A DNA stretch of 64,000 nucleotides from Limnanthes douglasii subsp. nivea. Taxonomy: Eukaryota > Streptophyta > Magnoliopsida > Brassicales > Limnanthaceae. The stretch lies in contig JAUPFV010000001.1 of assembly GCA_036936605.1 (NCBI GenBank), positions 315,968,809 through 316,032,808 on the forward strand. The letters run 5' to 3'. The position numbers and the translations under genes are program-made. Of this stretch, positions 47,276 through 59,989 are shown one piece after another (position 1 is the stretch's first letter; every line of letters begins with the position of its first letter). The notes under the pieces are model-generated. The model had not been told where the DNA came from and made no database searches. It saw nothing but the letters and a program-made list of their open reading frames with translations.

Positions 47276-50200
47276 ATACCAATGTTAATTGAGCTCGTGA
47301 AATAAAAAAATTAGAAATATCATTCAAGGATCTAGTTTTGTTCATTTACAAAAACAAAACCAACGAAAGTTTCGAACTGTTTTCCAAGTTACAATTTGAA
47401 AGATACTAATGTACGTGGTTTTGTATAGAAAGGTATTTTGAAAAAAGTAGAATAAGTTTTTTGAATATTAAACTTTAATTTTTTGAGTTGAATATTAAAC
47501 CTAAACTCACGTAAATTAAAGTTAATATTATAAACCATAAATATTTAAAGAATATTTAATTCATAAAAATATGTTAAGTTAATTTGCCAAATAAAATACA
47601 TTATACAAAAAATTCATTTTTAATTAACCTATTTATATTCACCGTGTTACCAAACCGAAACATCTGATCCCAACACATTGCATATCTTAAATGCATAACT
47701 GAACATTTTTAGATTGCACAATAGTTCCTCGACTATCCTATTTTCTTTCATTATTTCACATCATCGTTTTGGTTCTTTAAATTTGACAAAATCTATTTAA
47801 TTTAATCATCAACACCATGAAAAATACCACTCACCATGGACTAAATTTATAAATTTTACCAAGTCGAAGGACTAACTTTATAGACTTTTTTATAGCCATA
47901 AACTAAATTTATAGATTTACCAAAACGAGAAACCCAAGATGATAATTTTGAAGTCAAATGACTAAATGTAAAAATCACACGTAAAGTTGGAATATAATTA
48001 AAAATCACACATAACATATATTTATTTACATGCTTTAAATAGGTCAATGCAATTATCATATATATGGTCAGGGATAACTAGTGTAAGGTTACAAGAGCCA
48101 ACTTTGGAACCACCATTCTCGTAAATTTTGAAGGTATTAAAATTAAAGAGGAAAGTATACACAGGAAGAAGAGCGTAAACTTACCAGGAGAGTGATGTTT
48201 AAGTCACGATAAGGAACTACTTTTGAATTCGCTCCACACCAGTGAACATATTCACACCTGCAGAAGGACGACGGAGGACTCAGGGTAATGAGAAGTGTAG
48301 TAGAGGTCCTAGAATATGAGATACGTATGAATCAGCTTAACTTTGGTCATTGCGCACCAAATTTTATTGTGCTTCCATGAATTGGGAACTGTAGGTAAAT
48401 CGATACCTTCGAGAGAGACGAGATGATAGAATAGGAAAGTCACCTTCCAGAAGCAACCAGAAAGTGCGAGATTACCATAATAGAGAATATAACACTCCAT
48501 ATTTCATGTTAGACACATGCAATGAAGAGAATGACTTCACTTTATCGATCGAGATAACATTGAGAGGTTCACGACCCTTGATTCCATTCCAAGAAAAATC
48601 ATCATGCTAGTCTTGAGCATACTTCGAACGATGGTCGAAATCATCCCAAATATTAATAATGTGAATCTGTTTAGCAAAAAACAAAATCATCTTCCAGACA
48701 TATGCTACAAGAGGTATCTGAAGAGCCTATGATATTCAAGATAAGAAGTTAGGCGGAGGTGATTTACATGAAGAATTTATTGGCGAACAGATTAATTCTA
48801 AAGAAATAATTTTACACGATGTCTATAGATAGTAGCACATAGATCCGAAGACACCTAGATACTTACAACTGAATCATACTTTACTTGAATATTCTTGGTG
48901 TGAGGGTGGAGGAGGAAGACCAAAAAATCATCCTCGTAATCTATTTGTATAGGAGTATGAACACTTCGTGAACACCATACTCTACAAAAAAAAAAACTCA
49001 TTTACAATAACTGAAGTCAAGAGTGCCTTCAACTGTAAATATATTCAGAGGAATACTGAGTATGAATGATCGACCAAGAAAGTGAGATTAAATCAATAGG
49101 AAATGAAACTGTTGTTCAAAATGAAAAATGGCTAGGACGGGTTCAAATGTAATGATGTCTGATGATTGTAAGCACGTTGATGGGTTAATGACTTCTTATA
49201 GTTGCAGGTACAATAATAAACGTGTGTTGAATTCAGATGTATTATTCCACATGACTTTCAATAACAATTAGTTTGAAAACCTGAAAATGTTTGATGGTTA
49301 AACGATCATCCTCAACAATGACGAATCATGTGGGCAACCACACTCCATTTAATCGTGACACGTAAGAATACCTATGTAATATTCACCGGGGATAAGGCTC
49401 AATGATTATCGTGAGACACCGTAAAATGAGTTCTAGAACTGTCACCCAACATCAAAGAAGGCACGAATATGTTTGGAAACATCATATATGTCAACCAAGT
49501 AACCTTTGAGAGCGTACCAACAACATCCTTGTGCACGTGATACCAGCAAAAAATAAAAGACAGCAGAGCAGATAAATAAACACAATCATAAAAAAAATCT
49601 TGAAAGAGCCATAAAAAGGGTCGTGAGACCCCCGACATTGGATGAGACACCAACGCAAACTATCATGTGAAAAGGCACACTAAGGTGTAAGAGACATGCT
49701 TTTTTCTCTCATTGGAGAGTGAAAAAAAATTATCCAAGATTCTGTAGGTGAAATTGAATATTAGAAGAAGTGTGGAAGAAAAAATTATTAAAGGCACAAA
49801 TTTTAATTTTTTAATAAAAATCTAGGGAGAGAAGACCTTCTCACTAGAAGTAGTCATTTTTACACTCTTCTTAGACCGTATACAACAAAATATTTTTGCT
49901 AGTGAATATATGCATAGTAACTCAAATCATAGTATCTTTTAGTGCTTAGATGGAAACCATAAAGATGCATTGAGATTATTTTGCTACTTAAGGTGGATAC
50001 AAAGATGAATTGGGGTGCAAAAAATACACATCAATTCATATTTTGAACGAACAACAATAGCATGACACGTGGCATGCTGATTTCCCCTTTAGCTTTTATT
50101 TTATATTTTTAAAATGGTTTCTAGAAAATTCAGTGATTAGAAAAATCATACCACTAATTTTTATTTTTCGAGCTTTATAAATAGATACTTTCTTTGTTTG

Positions 50201-50685
50201 TTTTCGACACCGTAAAGTTTTGAGTTTTTTATTTAGTTTTTCAAAATAATTTTCGGAATGTTTTAGTAATTAAAAGTAATTATACCTTTTTTTGCGAAAT
50301 TTATAAATATAAATTTGGTTTGTTTTATTCGGACATCCAAAAAATTTGAATTTGTTTATAAATATATATAAGTAAGAAAATGAAATAAAAAATATAGTAA
50401 GATATTTTATGACAGAGTGATGCGGAAGATAACGAAATATGATAGTACCCTACGTTACTTTGTCAAAAAAAACCTTTATGATTTTTAGCATATGAAAATC
50501 ATATCATGACGATCTCTTTATTATCAGTGAGAACTAGAACCTTCCCATATAAGGCTTTACAATGTCTATCATCCCTTCCAAGCTAAAGCGTATTTAAATT
50601 TCTTTATCTTCACTTAATAAGAGAGAATGTAGTAACATTAGTTAGCACGTCCCCAACGTAAATCTTTTCTCCTTCAAAACCAATA
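47276..50685. other. unassigned sequence, possible eroded retroelement
   Basis: 3.4 kb. The left part (to about 48.1 kb) is AT-rich. From 48.1 to 49.7 kb composition is more balanced and minus-strand frames are slightly better (48500-48309; 49653-49399), which may be a decayed LINE ORF1 or gene relic. I cannot name a domain. From 49.75 kb the DNA is AT-rich again. Confidence 0.4.
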
Positions 50686-50689
50686 TAGT

Positions 50690-52040
50690 TATAAAATTAC
50701 CCCTTTAACCCTTCTCTCATCAAGGTTGAACTTTCTGCCTTAAAGAACCACGTATTCTTCAGTTGTGCTAAGGAATATTTCTTCAAGCAGAACTCTCACA
50801 AGACTTGGTTTAGGCTGGACTATAACTTCAAATGTTTCCAATATAATATCAAGTCTAACATTTCCAGAAACAATATTATATCTATTAATGACTTATAGGG
50901 AGTTATTTTTTCCTCCCCCTAGGGTGTTGCTGATGTTTTTCTTAACAACTTGCGTAACCTCATCGGTGTTAAAAATATCTCAACTGCATTGGCCTTGGCA
51001 TAGTTAGATGTTTAATCACTTCTAGAGTAAGAGTCTATAACGAAAATAATATGATACATTCTGTCACTGATGATAATATCAAGAAATTCTTATTTAGTAT
51101 TGATAGTAACAAAGCACCGGAGCTTGATAGCTTCAATACTAGCTTCTTAAAATCCTTTTGGGCCACTATCCACCCCGAGTTATGCAAGTTTGTCCATCAT
51201 TTTATTTATTCATATGGACCCTTACTAGAATAAAAACATCATCGCGCTTATCCCAAAGTTGGACGACCCATCTTCTCCTTCCAACTTCAGACCTATTGTT
51301 TGTTGTAATGTAATTTACAGGGTCATCTCAACGATCCTTACTATTAGAATCAAAGACTACCTCATTTCCCTCGTTAACTCATGTCAATTAGCTTTTATCC
51401 TTAGTTGTAGTATCGCTGGCAATATCCTTCTTACTCAAGAACTTCTGCACGACTATCATACGAACAAGAAGGGTCCTCGTGTCGCCCTCAAGATTCACAT
51501 GATGAAGGCCTTAATATTTTTGTTAGGCTCTCCTCATTGACATCTTTTACATTATCTACTTATCTCCTCGTGTGATTGGTTGGATTATCCAATGTATTTT
51601 AAACTCGTCATACTCTATTAATATTAACGACAATAGTTTTGGCTCCTTACAGGGTAAAAGAGGGTTATATCACGGGGACCCTCATTCCCAGTTTCTTCTC
51701 ATTCTTATTATACATGTGCTATCAAGAATTATCAAAGAGAAAAGCCAACATCTTTATTTTGGCTTCCATTCGGAGTATGATAAGTTCAAAATCATCAACA
51801 TATGTTTTGCGAGTGATTTAATGATTTTTTTTCTTGCCAACCGAAATTGGATTGACCTTTTCAAATAAGGAGATGATTTACCTAACCTCTTAGGACTCCA
51901 TCTCAATCCTACCAAGAGTCGCATTTACCTGTCAGGGGTATGTGACTCATCCATTGAAATATCGACTCTTCTCAGAATTTGAGGAATGTGTCTCTTGGTA
52001 GGGGGGCCTCACTTAATTATGTAGGGAAATGACTTCAATG
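50690..52040 (+). pseudogene. LINE ORF2 fragment A (reverse transcriptase)
   Basis: Broken frames follow the plant LINE RT from upstream of the domain to past its active site: FNPSLIKVELSALKNH and QNSHKTWFRLDYN (50.7-50.85 kb), VTDDNIKKFLFSIDSNKAPE (51057-51116), NFRPIVCCNVIYRVISTIL, RVALKIHMMKA, RGLYHGDPHSQFLL, then FASDLMIF where FADDLLIF is expected. The last pieces (LNPTKSRIYLSGV) reach about 52.0 kb. The catalytic DD has become SD. No endonuclease, 5' end or poly(A) was found, so it is an old, truncated copy from a LINE family other than the one at 15-22 kb. Confidence 0.85.
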
Positions 52041-52478
52041 GTTTGTCATGTTACTTGCGTATAAATTGAAAACGCCAATTTTAGCATTGATAGCGATAAA
52101 TCTTCGGGGTTTGATGGCTTCAATGCGAGTTTTACAAGCATTCATATAATATATTTGGCATAGATATTTTTGATGTGATTTAAAATTCTCTAAGGGTCAA
52201 GCTATATATACCCAAAACCGGTTTAAGTTGACCCAGTTTTGAGTTTACCCACAATTGGTATAAGTTGACCCAATTTTAGACAAAAATACCCTTTTGGGGG
52301 TATATAAACCTCTTATTTTTACTAAATTACCTCCACCTCATTTTCTTTCTTACACTCTCTCACATTTCTCTAACTTTTCTTTAAGTTATCTGGTGAACTA
52401 AAATCCGGCAAACTTAGGATTAGGGTTGAATTAGGTAAAACAAATATCAATTTTAGGGTGTTTGGAGGTGTTTGGAGG

Positions 52479-52511
52479 CCATTTTCCAGCCAAAATTTGG
52501 CTGGAAAATGG
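52479..52511. repeat. perfect palindrome, 16-bp arms
   Basis: CCATTTTCCAGCCAAA, one A, then TTTGGCTGGAAAATGG: a perfect 33-bp palindrome in the middle of TIR element C. Such a structure would extrude or snap back readily, and its survival suggests a recent origin or selection. Confidence 0.97.
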
Positions 52512-52530
52512 TCGGCAGCGAAGGTCTTAC

Positions 52531-52653
52531 GTACCAGCTGGTACACTTGACTTGTACCATAGGTACAGGGGCTCTGTACTGCCTGGTACACTAGGCATAT
52601 ACCACCAGTATAGAGGTAGAGTACCAGTTGGTACGCTAGGCCTGTACAGGGGC
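52531..52653 (+). repeat. 45-bp tandem repeat, ~2.7 copies, in frame
   Basis: Units start at 52531, 52576 and 52621, each with GTACC/GTACTG-CTGGTAC followed by ACTTGAC/ACTAGGC/GCTAGGC. In the frame from 52462 they give repeats of 15 residues (VPAGTLDLYHRYRGS, VLPGTLGIYHQYRGR, VPVGTLGLYRG). The region is much richer in G and C than the rest of the element and may be a captured fragment. The frame is only 77 codons, so a protein is doubtful. Confidence 0.85.
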
Positions 52654-54870
52654 TGTGCACCACTGGTGTACAGGCAAAATCTATCTTTTAAATAATTAAA
52701 TCCTTAATTATTTTTCTAGAAACTATTCCCAAAACAAAAAAAAATGCCTTAATTCCGGTTGATTCATGTTTGATTTTGTGTTTTTATTAGAAGAAGTTAA
52801 AAAAATTTGAAAAGAGTTTGAATATTCTTGAGGCAACTTTGAATGTTCAAGAACATTTTGAAGAACTTCACAAAATTGTAGTAATATGGGGTTTGATCTA
52901 GTAAGGATTTACATAGCCAAATATAATGTATTATGAATTGGGGCTACATAGGATATACTTAGTGTTTTTTTATTTAGTGGTACTTTTGTAATTAAATGAA
53001 AATTTGAGGGTATTTTTATTCTTAACAAGACAAACAAAAGTCAATTGCATTTTTTGGGTAAACTTAAACCACATTTGGGTATATATAGCCATACCCATTA
53101 TTTAATTATGGATGTCTTGATCCCTTTTAGAAGGTCACCACGTTTGCCACAATCCCTAAGAAGGATTCTTCCTCTTACGCCAAGAATTTTAGGCCAACTG
53201 ATTACTTCAACGTGCTCTATAAGATTATCTCCAAAATCTTGGTCGATATGATCAAAGTTTTTTTTTATTTATCTCATTGATTAATCTACATCGATATTTG
53301 TGGTTGTTTGTAATATTCCTAATAAGATCCTCATCTCTTATGATCGTATTAAGAGGTATCAAACTAATTGTAAGGGCATAATGATCACTCCTAACACCGA
53401 CTTGATAAAATACTTTGATAACGTTCAGTGGCACCTTATCCTCGACATCTTGGTGGCCATGAATTTCATGGACTAGATGATCATTTGGATTATTTAATGC
53501 ATCTATATTCCATCATATACTATTAATATAAATAGAGATACTCACAAAAATTTGAAAAGTAGAAATGGTCTTAGATAAAGTGATCATTTGTGCTCATTCT
53601 TATTTATCTTAGTCATGCAAGTTATTTACAGTTTCCTGAAACAAAATAGTAATAATGTGAACATAAACTCCCTTAATCTTATAAAGGATGGGCTTAAGAA
53701 ATTTTTTCATCTCTTAAACCTTAAAGTTAGCCCATAAAGAAGCCATTTGTTCTTCTCTAGGGTTAACCCCTCTCTAAGAATTATGTTGAGCAGTATCCTT
53801 GGATTCCATGTTGGTTTTTTCCTGATTAAATACCTTAGAGTCTCTCTATTATGATTCGTCTTTCCCATAGTTATTTCTTCCTTCTTATGGGTTAAATTAC
53901 TACTCGTATTTCCTCATAGACTTCCAAGCACCTTCTTTATACAAGTATGCTTGTACTATGTCACGGGTAAGTGTATTAGTCTTATATATTCATTCTCCAT
54001 ACTCGAGTTCTCAAATAACTCTTTCAGTTTTTCTATTATTTCCTTTTGTCTGTCCGTGAGATGAAGATTCCGGGTGCTATAAATTGGCTTGATTTACTGT
54101 TAGTTTGCCCTTGTCGGAGAGAAGCCTCGAGGATTCTAGACCTAAAAACCTAGAATTAGGTGACTCTCCTCAAACATCTATGGTTTGTAATAAGTAAAAA
54201 TATCAATTAGATTATGCGACTATATTTAATCAACGAAAATTAAAGATAAAAAAGGTCTTTAAAGCTTAACTACTCTTTATATTGTACTTAACGGAAAATT
54301 TTAAGTCTTAGACCGGTAGCTAGAAAATTCTACAAGGTGACGATATGTAATGGGAGAAGACCTCACTCTAGTAAAACATGTGGATACTCTCTACCACTCA
54401 AGTAAACCACTAGGGTAAAAATATTATTTGTGTTTCAATACTAGACAATAATTTCAAGGTTTCCGACATCATTCTGGATGAACACGAGAATTGGTCGACC
54501 TAAATAAGGTATGTTAGTAATAGAAACCATCAAAAGTTATAGAAGATAAAAATCATATAATCTATCTCCCAGAGCATCAACTACGAAGATGTGCTTTGTT
54601 GGTCCGCAAAAAATTGGTTAGTATGGCATAATTATAGTAATTCGTCATTATTTTACCTTTTGGCTTGCCATATAGGCTAATTGTCCACCTATAACAAGAT
54701 CATTAGTTGGAGATTAAATTTATCTCCTCACTGTATTTTTTGTAATTTATGTGTTGAATCTATCAGTCGTATCCTATTTAAGTGTTTGTACACTTAGGGT
54801 ATTTGGGTTGCTGCAAACACTAAGGTTGGGTTTATTTTTTACGATGTTGACTAGCAATCATTGGTCACAG

Positions 54871-56560
54871 TGAATTGAAATCGGTATCTCTCTAACTACC
54901 GTTATTTTTTTTGTTCTTGCTTTAGCGTGGTCATTTATCATGTCTAATCGGAGTGAAATTGAATAATTTCTTGCTCTCCTCCCACTCTCATCTTTGCGGC
55001 TTTGAACCGTATGTTTTCTGACCTTCAGTTTAGATTCCTTTGATCGAAGATTTTCTAGACAATGAAATCTTGTATTATGTTTCTAACTTACTATTGTTGG
55101 TTCAAGGTGTTTATCCTCCATGTGCGGAAGCTGAGGTTGACTTCTAATAGGTCGATGTGAGTGCTCAAGTTTTTTAGACGTCACTATTTTTATTGCCTTG
55201 CTTTTGTTGTGCTCATTTCCGGATTGTTGGCTCTCCTCTAGTATACTTCACGTGAAACTCAAGGATTCTGCTTCATTCTCGCCAACGTCTCTGCGATTTA
55301 GCACCTTTCATATTATTTTTTGTGGAAGGTATTGATGACATCTGGTTGGACGGTTTTGGGCTCACATCAGAGAGGTCTTTGTCTAATTCATGTTTTGTCG
55401 ACTTGCTTTAAGCTTCTATCGATATCCTTGCTTTTGTCGAATCTCTTGTTGTTTACTGATATAATATATGTAGGTTCATCCATCAGAATACCTCTCATAT
55501 TTTAAAACATTAAGGTCCATCGATGTCTTATATATTTTGGTCGAAAATATTTGGTAATGATAACTTTTGTATTGCTATTTTATGCTCAATTTCATTTCTT
55601 CGAGATATATCCCAATCAATACACTAATTAATTTGACATTTTTTTTAAATACAATATTATCTAAAATGTAATTTAACATATTAATTAAAATCCTTTTTAA
55701 TATGTTAACTAAAAAATTTATTTTATATGTAATAACAAATAAAAATTAACACAACATTTTTTGATACATTAACTAAAAAATTAAAAAAAATATTTTATAC
55801 ATGATAACACAAAAATAGCACGAATAAATCGACTAAATACATTAATATTTAAAAAGCTAAAATTAAATACAACCCAAGTTATATTTAACTTCTACCAACA
55901 AAAGAACTTATTGAGGTAGGCTCCTATGCGGTATTTGGTCAACCACAACACTTAAAGTCCATCTATCTATTAAATCCCCATGCAACTTCCCTACCTAAAC
56001 TCTTGACTTCATTTCATACAGATCTTGAATTCAAATTATTTATATCTGAAATTTGATATTTAGATATCTAAATTTATGTGCCAACAACTTTTGTACTTTA
56101 ATTTTTTTTAAATAAAAACAAAGTTCTTAGTTTAACAAAAAAAAATCTAACTCTATATTAGTATGTATTTAATTTGTCTATAAAATAATTTAGGGTTACA
56201 TTTTCTTGAAATGGGATGAGGTCGTGAAATGTTCTTTGTTTGTTCGACGTGCTGGTGGTGCTGCTTTTTCTTTTTGTTGTTTGTGTTGAGAAACTGAATT
56301 ATTACCGGTGCTTTTACAGCTCAGATTCCATTGTATGTAATAGAATATGTAGTGTGTAGTATTTTTAAATTTTTCATGGAAGTCAAATTGCACTTGAAAA
56401 GCGCACTATTGCCGACAAATATTGACAACATAAACATAAGTACTATTTTATATGCAAAAGCGCCACCAACTTTTTCAGAACTATAAACAATTTAGTTTAT
56501 TTTTGGTGCTATAATATGTACAAAATAAAAATATTCCGCTTGTGTTTGTATTTCGAACAA
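54871..56560. other. decayed LINE tail and AT-rich DNA
   Basis: To about 55.5 kb the composition still resembles the LINE (balanced bases, residues in line with a decayed ORF2 C-terminal region), but no RNase H motif is readable. From 55.5 kb onward the DNA is AT-rich with no gene. Confidence 0.45.
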
Positions 56561-56564
56561 TATA

Positions 56565-56729
56565 TATATATATATATTTAGCCTCGTACTTGTAGGAAGG
56601 TTTTAAGTTATTCGTTAGTCTATATATTTTATTTATAAATAAAAATTTATATGTTATACAATTTACGCGCTTTTTTTATAAGCAGAAATTTGTTTGTTTT
56701 TAGTGTTTTTTTTATATAGTATAAGAGCA
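56565..56729 (+). repeat. copia 5' LTR and primer-binding site
   Basis: The LTR carries TCTATATATTTTATTTATA, matching the 3' LTR. TAGTATAAGAGCA at 56717-56729 differs in two bases from the usual copia initiator-Met primer site TGGTATCAGAGCA. The left edge is obscured by a short AT repeat and is uncertain. Confidence 0.65.
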
Positions 56730-57479
56730 AATTCGATTGGAGAGTTGGTCAGGTATTCTGCTTCAGTTTGATCTGTTTGTTTTTATTTAACATCTTATTG
56801 AGTTTAGAAATTTGGATTTTTTGGGGGTTAAGAGGTGTTTGGAGTTGTTTTGTTTCGGATCTATTATTAGTGTGTTTCAATTTGATTGTTTGATCTTATT
56901 TCGGATCTATTTTTGCTTAGAAATTCAGACTTCTCTTTGGGGTTAAGAGTTGTTTGGAGTTGTTTTTCTCTATTTTTTTATTAATCGATAAAAATAATTG
57001 TTTGTACAATAATCGGGCCACAAGTCATTAGAAAAGATACATTTTTTGTGGATTTGTTGTGTGCATCCACAATCAAAAGATCTGATCGAGAGACAAACGT
57101 TATCGGTTTTTGCTGAATTTTGGGCAGCATGTTTGGAACATCTATTACTTCAATCTGACTAGTTTGATTGTGATTTGAGCTACGATATATGAGAAATAGC
57201 TATTGGAACAGTGTAGTGTTTTTTGTTGGTAAAAGAGGTTTGATTTTACACATAAATTGATATTTGGATTTAATTCTGATTTGGATTTGATTTGAGTTTG
57301 GACTTTAACTTGACTGGTTTCCAATTTGGATTTGATTGAATTTTCAATTTGATTTTTCGATTTAGACTTGGTATCTCTCGATTGTTTGATTTTGTCGGAT
57401 TAGAGATTCTGGATCCTATTGTAAATATAATAGGAAACCATGACTATATACAGTCTTCAAGTACCAAATTGAATGAGAA

Positions 57480-58560
57480 GAATTTTTTCATGTCTACATC
57501 CGCATATCATTCGGGTATGTCATCATCTTCCACTTATGGTATTGAATTATCATTGTGGATTTTTTATTCAGGTGTGTCTCATCATATATCAAGTCAAAAT
57601 TTGTTTCATTGTCTCGTGTTTCACCCATATTTGTTTTGTCTACTAGTGATACAAAAATGTTAGTAGAGGTATTGGTTCTATTGTTACCCCTCTTATATCG
57701 CTATCTGATGTGTACTATATTCTCACCCTTGCTTTCAATCCTGTTTCGGTTAGCCAATTGTGTAATCTGGTTATTATGTCTTGTTTTATGATTCTATTTG
57801 TGTTATACATAATCAATATACTAATAGACTGTTTGAGACATGTTGTAATATAGGGGAACTCTGTGTTCTATAAAAACTTGAAGTAACTGATGTTGATGTT
57901 TATGGCGTTGATAGTGGAAAAACATACATGACTGATATCGTTGCATCTGGTGTTGATTTGTCATCGTTTCATTTGAGTTCTTTATCGTCTAAATTTTATC
58001 TTGTATTTACGTCGGGTTTGAAGTTTTCAGTCTCCATATGTGCTTTAGGTTAGTTAAACACTTGCAATATCTCAGATTGTAATGGTTATAAACTGGTAAA
58101 AAAATTGTTTTGCCGTTTAGTCAAGTGTCACTTCTTCTATCGCTCCTATTAATATTATTCATTCTGATTCTCGGGTCCATCTCATGTCTGCACAAAGGGT
58201 GGTTCGTCCTATTACATATATTTTATTGATGATTATACTTGATACACATGGATTTATCTCATGAAATGAAGGTCATATTTTCTTGGAAAAAAAGAATTTC
58301 GGGCACTTGTTAAGACTCAACATTTTGTTGTAATAAAATTCTTCAAGTGTGTCTTAGGGGTGAATATACAAGCAATGATTTCACTGAGCTACTTGTATCT
58401 GATGGTACCATACCTCAGTCTTCTTGTATTGATACTCTTCTGGAAAAAATGATATTGGAGAAAGAAAACATCGTTACCTTGTTAACATTGCTCGTTCTTT
58501 GCTTTAATCTGCTGATGTTCATACTACTTTTTAAGGATAAGCAATTTTAATGGTTGTATA
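57480..58560 (+). pseudogene. copia protease and integrase relic
   Basis: WIFYSGVSHHISS (57555-57593) is the protease active-site region, with the catalytic Asp of D-S-G changed to Tyr. The pre-integrase block follows with VSQLCNLVI. Then come integrase core pieces: IIHSDSRVHLMSAQ (the HSD block near 58160) and RGEYTSNDFTELL (58356-58394, with the conserved GEY, its first Asp position lost). Frames shift repeatedly. Confidence 0.82.
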
Positions 58561-58651
58561 TTTGATTAATTGAATTCCCATTACACATATTTCAGGGGTG
58601 TCTTCTTTTCAAAAATTATACAGACAACTCCTAAATTATTCTTCCTAACGA

Positions 58652-59158
58652 GTGTTTGGATGTACATATTTTGTTCTTCGTCGTCATGTTGAATGCAACA
58701 AATTTGGTCATAAAATCGTTATATGTATGTTTCTAGGTTATAGTGTTAGAAATAAAGGTTATCGTCATTTTGATCCCACCCGGCATAAGCTTTATGTATC
58801 TCGACATGTTACATTTTTGGAGCATATCCTATTTTATATGATTATAGCGAAGTCACATGATATAACAAAAATCAAACTTCGGATTATAGATCCTTTTGAA
58901 AATAATAGCGACCTACCCATTGATATTGATATACCAGCTCATGAGAAATCTAAGACAAATGATACTACTTATGCTTCATCAATGCCTAAGTCAGCTCCTT
59001 CTTCTGGTGAACCAACAACGCATCCACCTCTCAGAAGATCTACTTGTACAAGTAAGTCTACCAAACTTCCAGATTTTGTGTATTCTTCTAACTCAGCCCA
59101 TTTTTCTTGTTTCATAGAAAACATACACAATTTATATGAACCTCAGTCATTCAAATAA
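58652..59158 (+). pseudogene. copia integrase C-terminal / RT linker
   Basis: A 168-codon open frame: FGCTYFVLRRHVE, FGHKIVICMFLGYSVRNKGYR, HKLYVSRHVTFLEHI (conserved copia integrase C-terminal blocks). A Pro/Ser/Thr-rich linker with PPLRRSTCTSK and PDFVYSSNSAH leads to RT. It is the best-preserved piece of this element. Confidence 0.9.
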
Positions 59159-59159
59159 G

Positions 59160-59880
59160 CTATATGTGATCATCGTTGGAAAAATACTTTGGTTGAAGAA
59201 CTTACTGACTCTTTATCAGACTCATACATGGGATATGATTGAACCTCCACCCGGTAGGCATATAGTCGGTTCTCGTTGGGTTTTAAAATTGAAACAAATT
59301 CTGATGGATCCGTTGAAAGATATAAAGCTCGTCTTGTAGTAAAAGGTTATTCCCATAAGTATGGTATGGATTATGAGGAGACCTTTGCCACCGTGGCAAA
59401 AATGATGATAGTTCGTACTCTTATTACAGTTGCGTCCATTCACTAGTGAAATATCTTCCGATTGGATATCAAAAATGCATTTGTGAATAATAATCTTCAT
59501 GAGGAGGTTTACATGACTCCTCCGTTAGGTGTTGCTCACCAACCAAGTGAAGTCTTTCGACCTAGAAACGCTTTATATGGTCTCAAGCACGCTCATCATG
59601 CTTGATTTGAGAAATTCTATACGTTATTACTTCACTTAAATTTCTTGCTAGTAATCATGATTCGGCCTTGTTTATCAGATGTACGAGTACATGAAAAATT
59701 ATTTTATCTATATATGTAGATGATGTGATCATTACAAGTGATGATATTAATGAAATTAAGGTACTAAAATGTGATTTGGCTTTGCGATTAAGAACTTGGA
59801 CGGTTACTTTGTTTTTTAGGTATTGAAGTGGCTCAATCTCCAAAAGGTTATATCCTCCCCCCAAAAAAATATATATCGTA
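59160..59880 (+). pseudogene. copia reverse transcriptase relic
   Basis: RYKARLVVKGYSHKYGMDYEET and ATVAKMMIVRTLITVASIH, then FRLDIKNAFVNNNLHEEVYMTPP and ALYGLKHAHHA (59310-59610). The catalytic block is shifted in frame: LYM-x-MM / IYVDDVIITSDD is readable near 59705-59745 in another phase. So the YVDD itself may survive, but the frame does not. Confidence 0.88.
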
Positions 59881-59989
59881 GAATGACCTCAACTGTATAT
59901 CGTCAAAGGACCCAAATATATATCGAATTTCTGATAAAAGGACGGTAGATATCCTTCTTAAAAACCAATGCTCGATATTCGCTGACTGA

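Larger units (their letters stand above)
52194..53096. mobile_element. 903-bp TIR element C inserted in LINE
   Basis: Terminal inverted repeats of 42 bp, 35 matching, at 52194-52235 and 53055-53096. The shared core is GCTATATATACCCAAA and GGTTTAAGTT, with ends GGGT. Imperfect 9-bp duplications flank it, and it interrupts a LINE reverse transcriptase. The subterminal motif AAGTTGACCCA is repeated at the left end. It encodes no transposase. Inside are a 33-bp palindrome and a 45-bp tandem repeat. Ends and duplication length again suggest a Mutator-type origin, but the internal sequence is unrelated to the 44-47 kb family. Confidence 0.87.
52185..53105. repeat. 9-bp target duplication of TIR element C
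   Basis: ATTCTCTAA (52185-52193) before the element and ATTATTTAA (53097-53105) after it, matching at 7 of 9 positions. Flanking LINE reading continues on both sides. Confidence 0.6.
52045..54870 (+). pseudogene. LINE ORF2 fragment B, split by a TIR element
   Basis: Starts again at an RT block already passed in fragment A (SIDSDKSSGFDGFNASF at 52084-52130). It is cut at 52193 and resumes at 53097 with VTTFATIPKKDSSSYAKNFRP and NVLYKIISKILVDMI. Decayed RT and a zf-RVT-like block (CIFCNLCVESISRILFKC, about 54745-54800) follow. So the copy runs from RT to the zinc-binding tail, with a 903-bp insertion. Many stops are present. It lies head to tail with fragment A. Confidence 0.75.
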
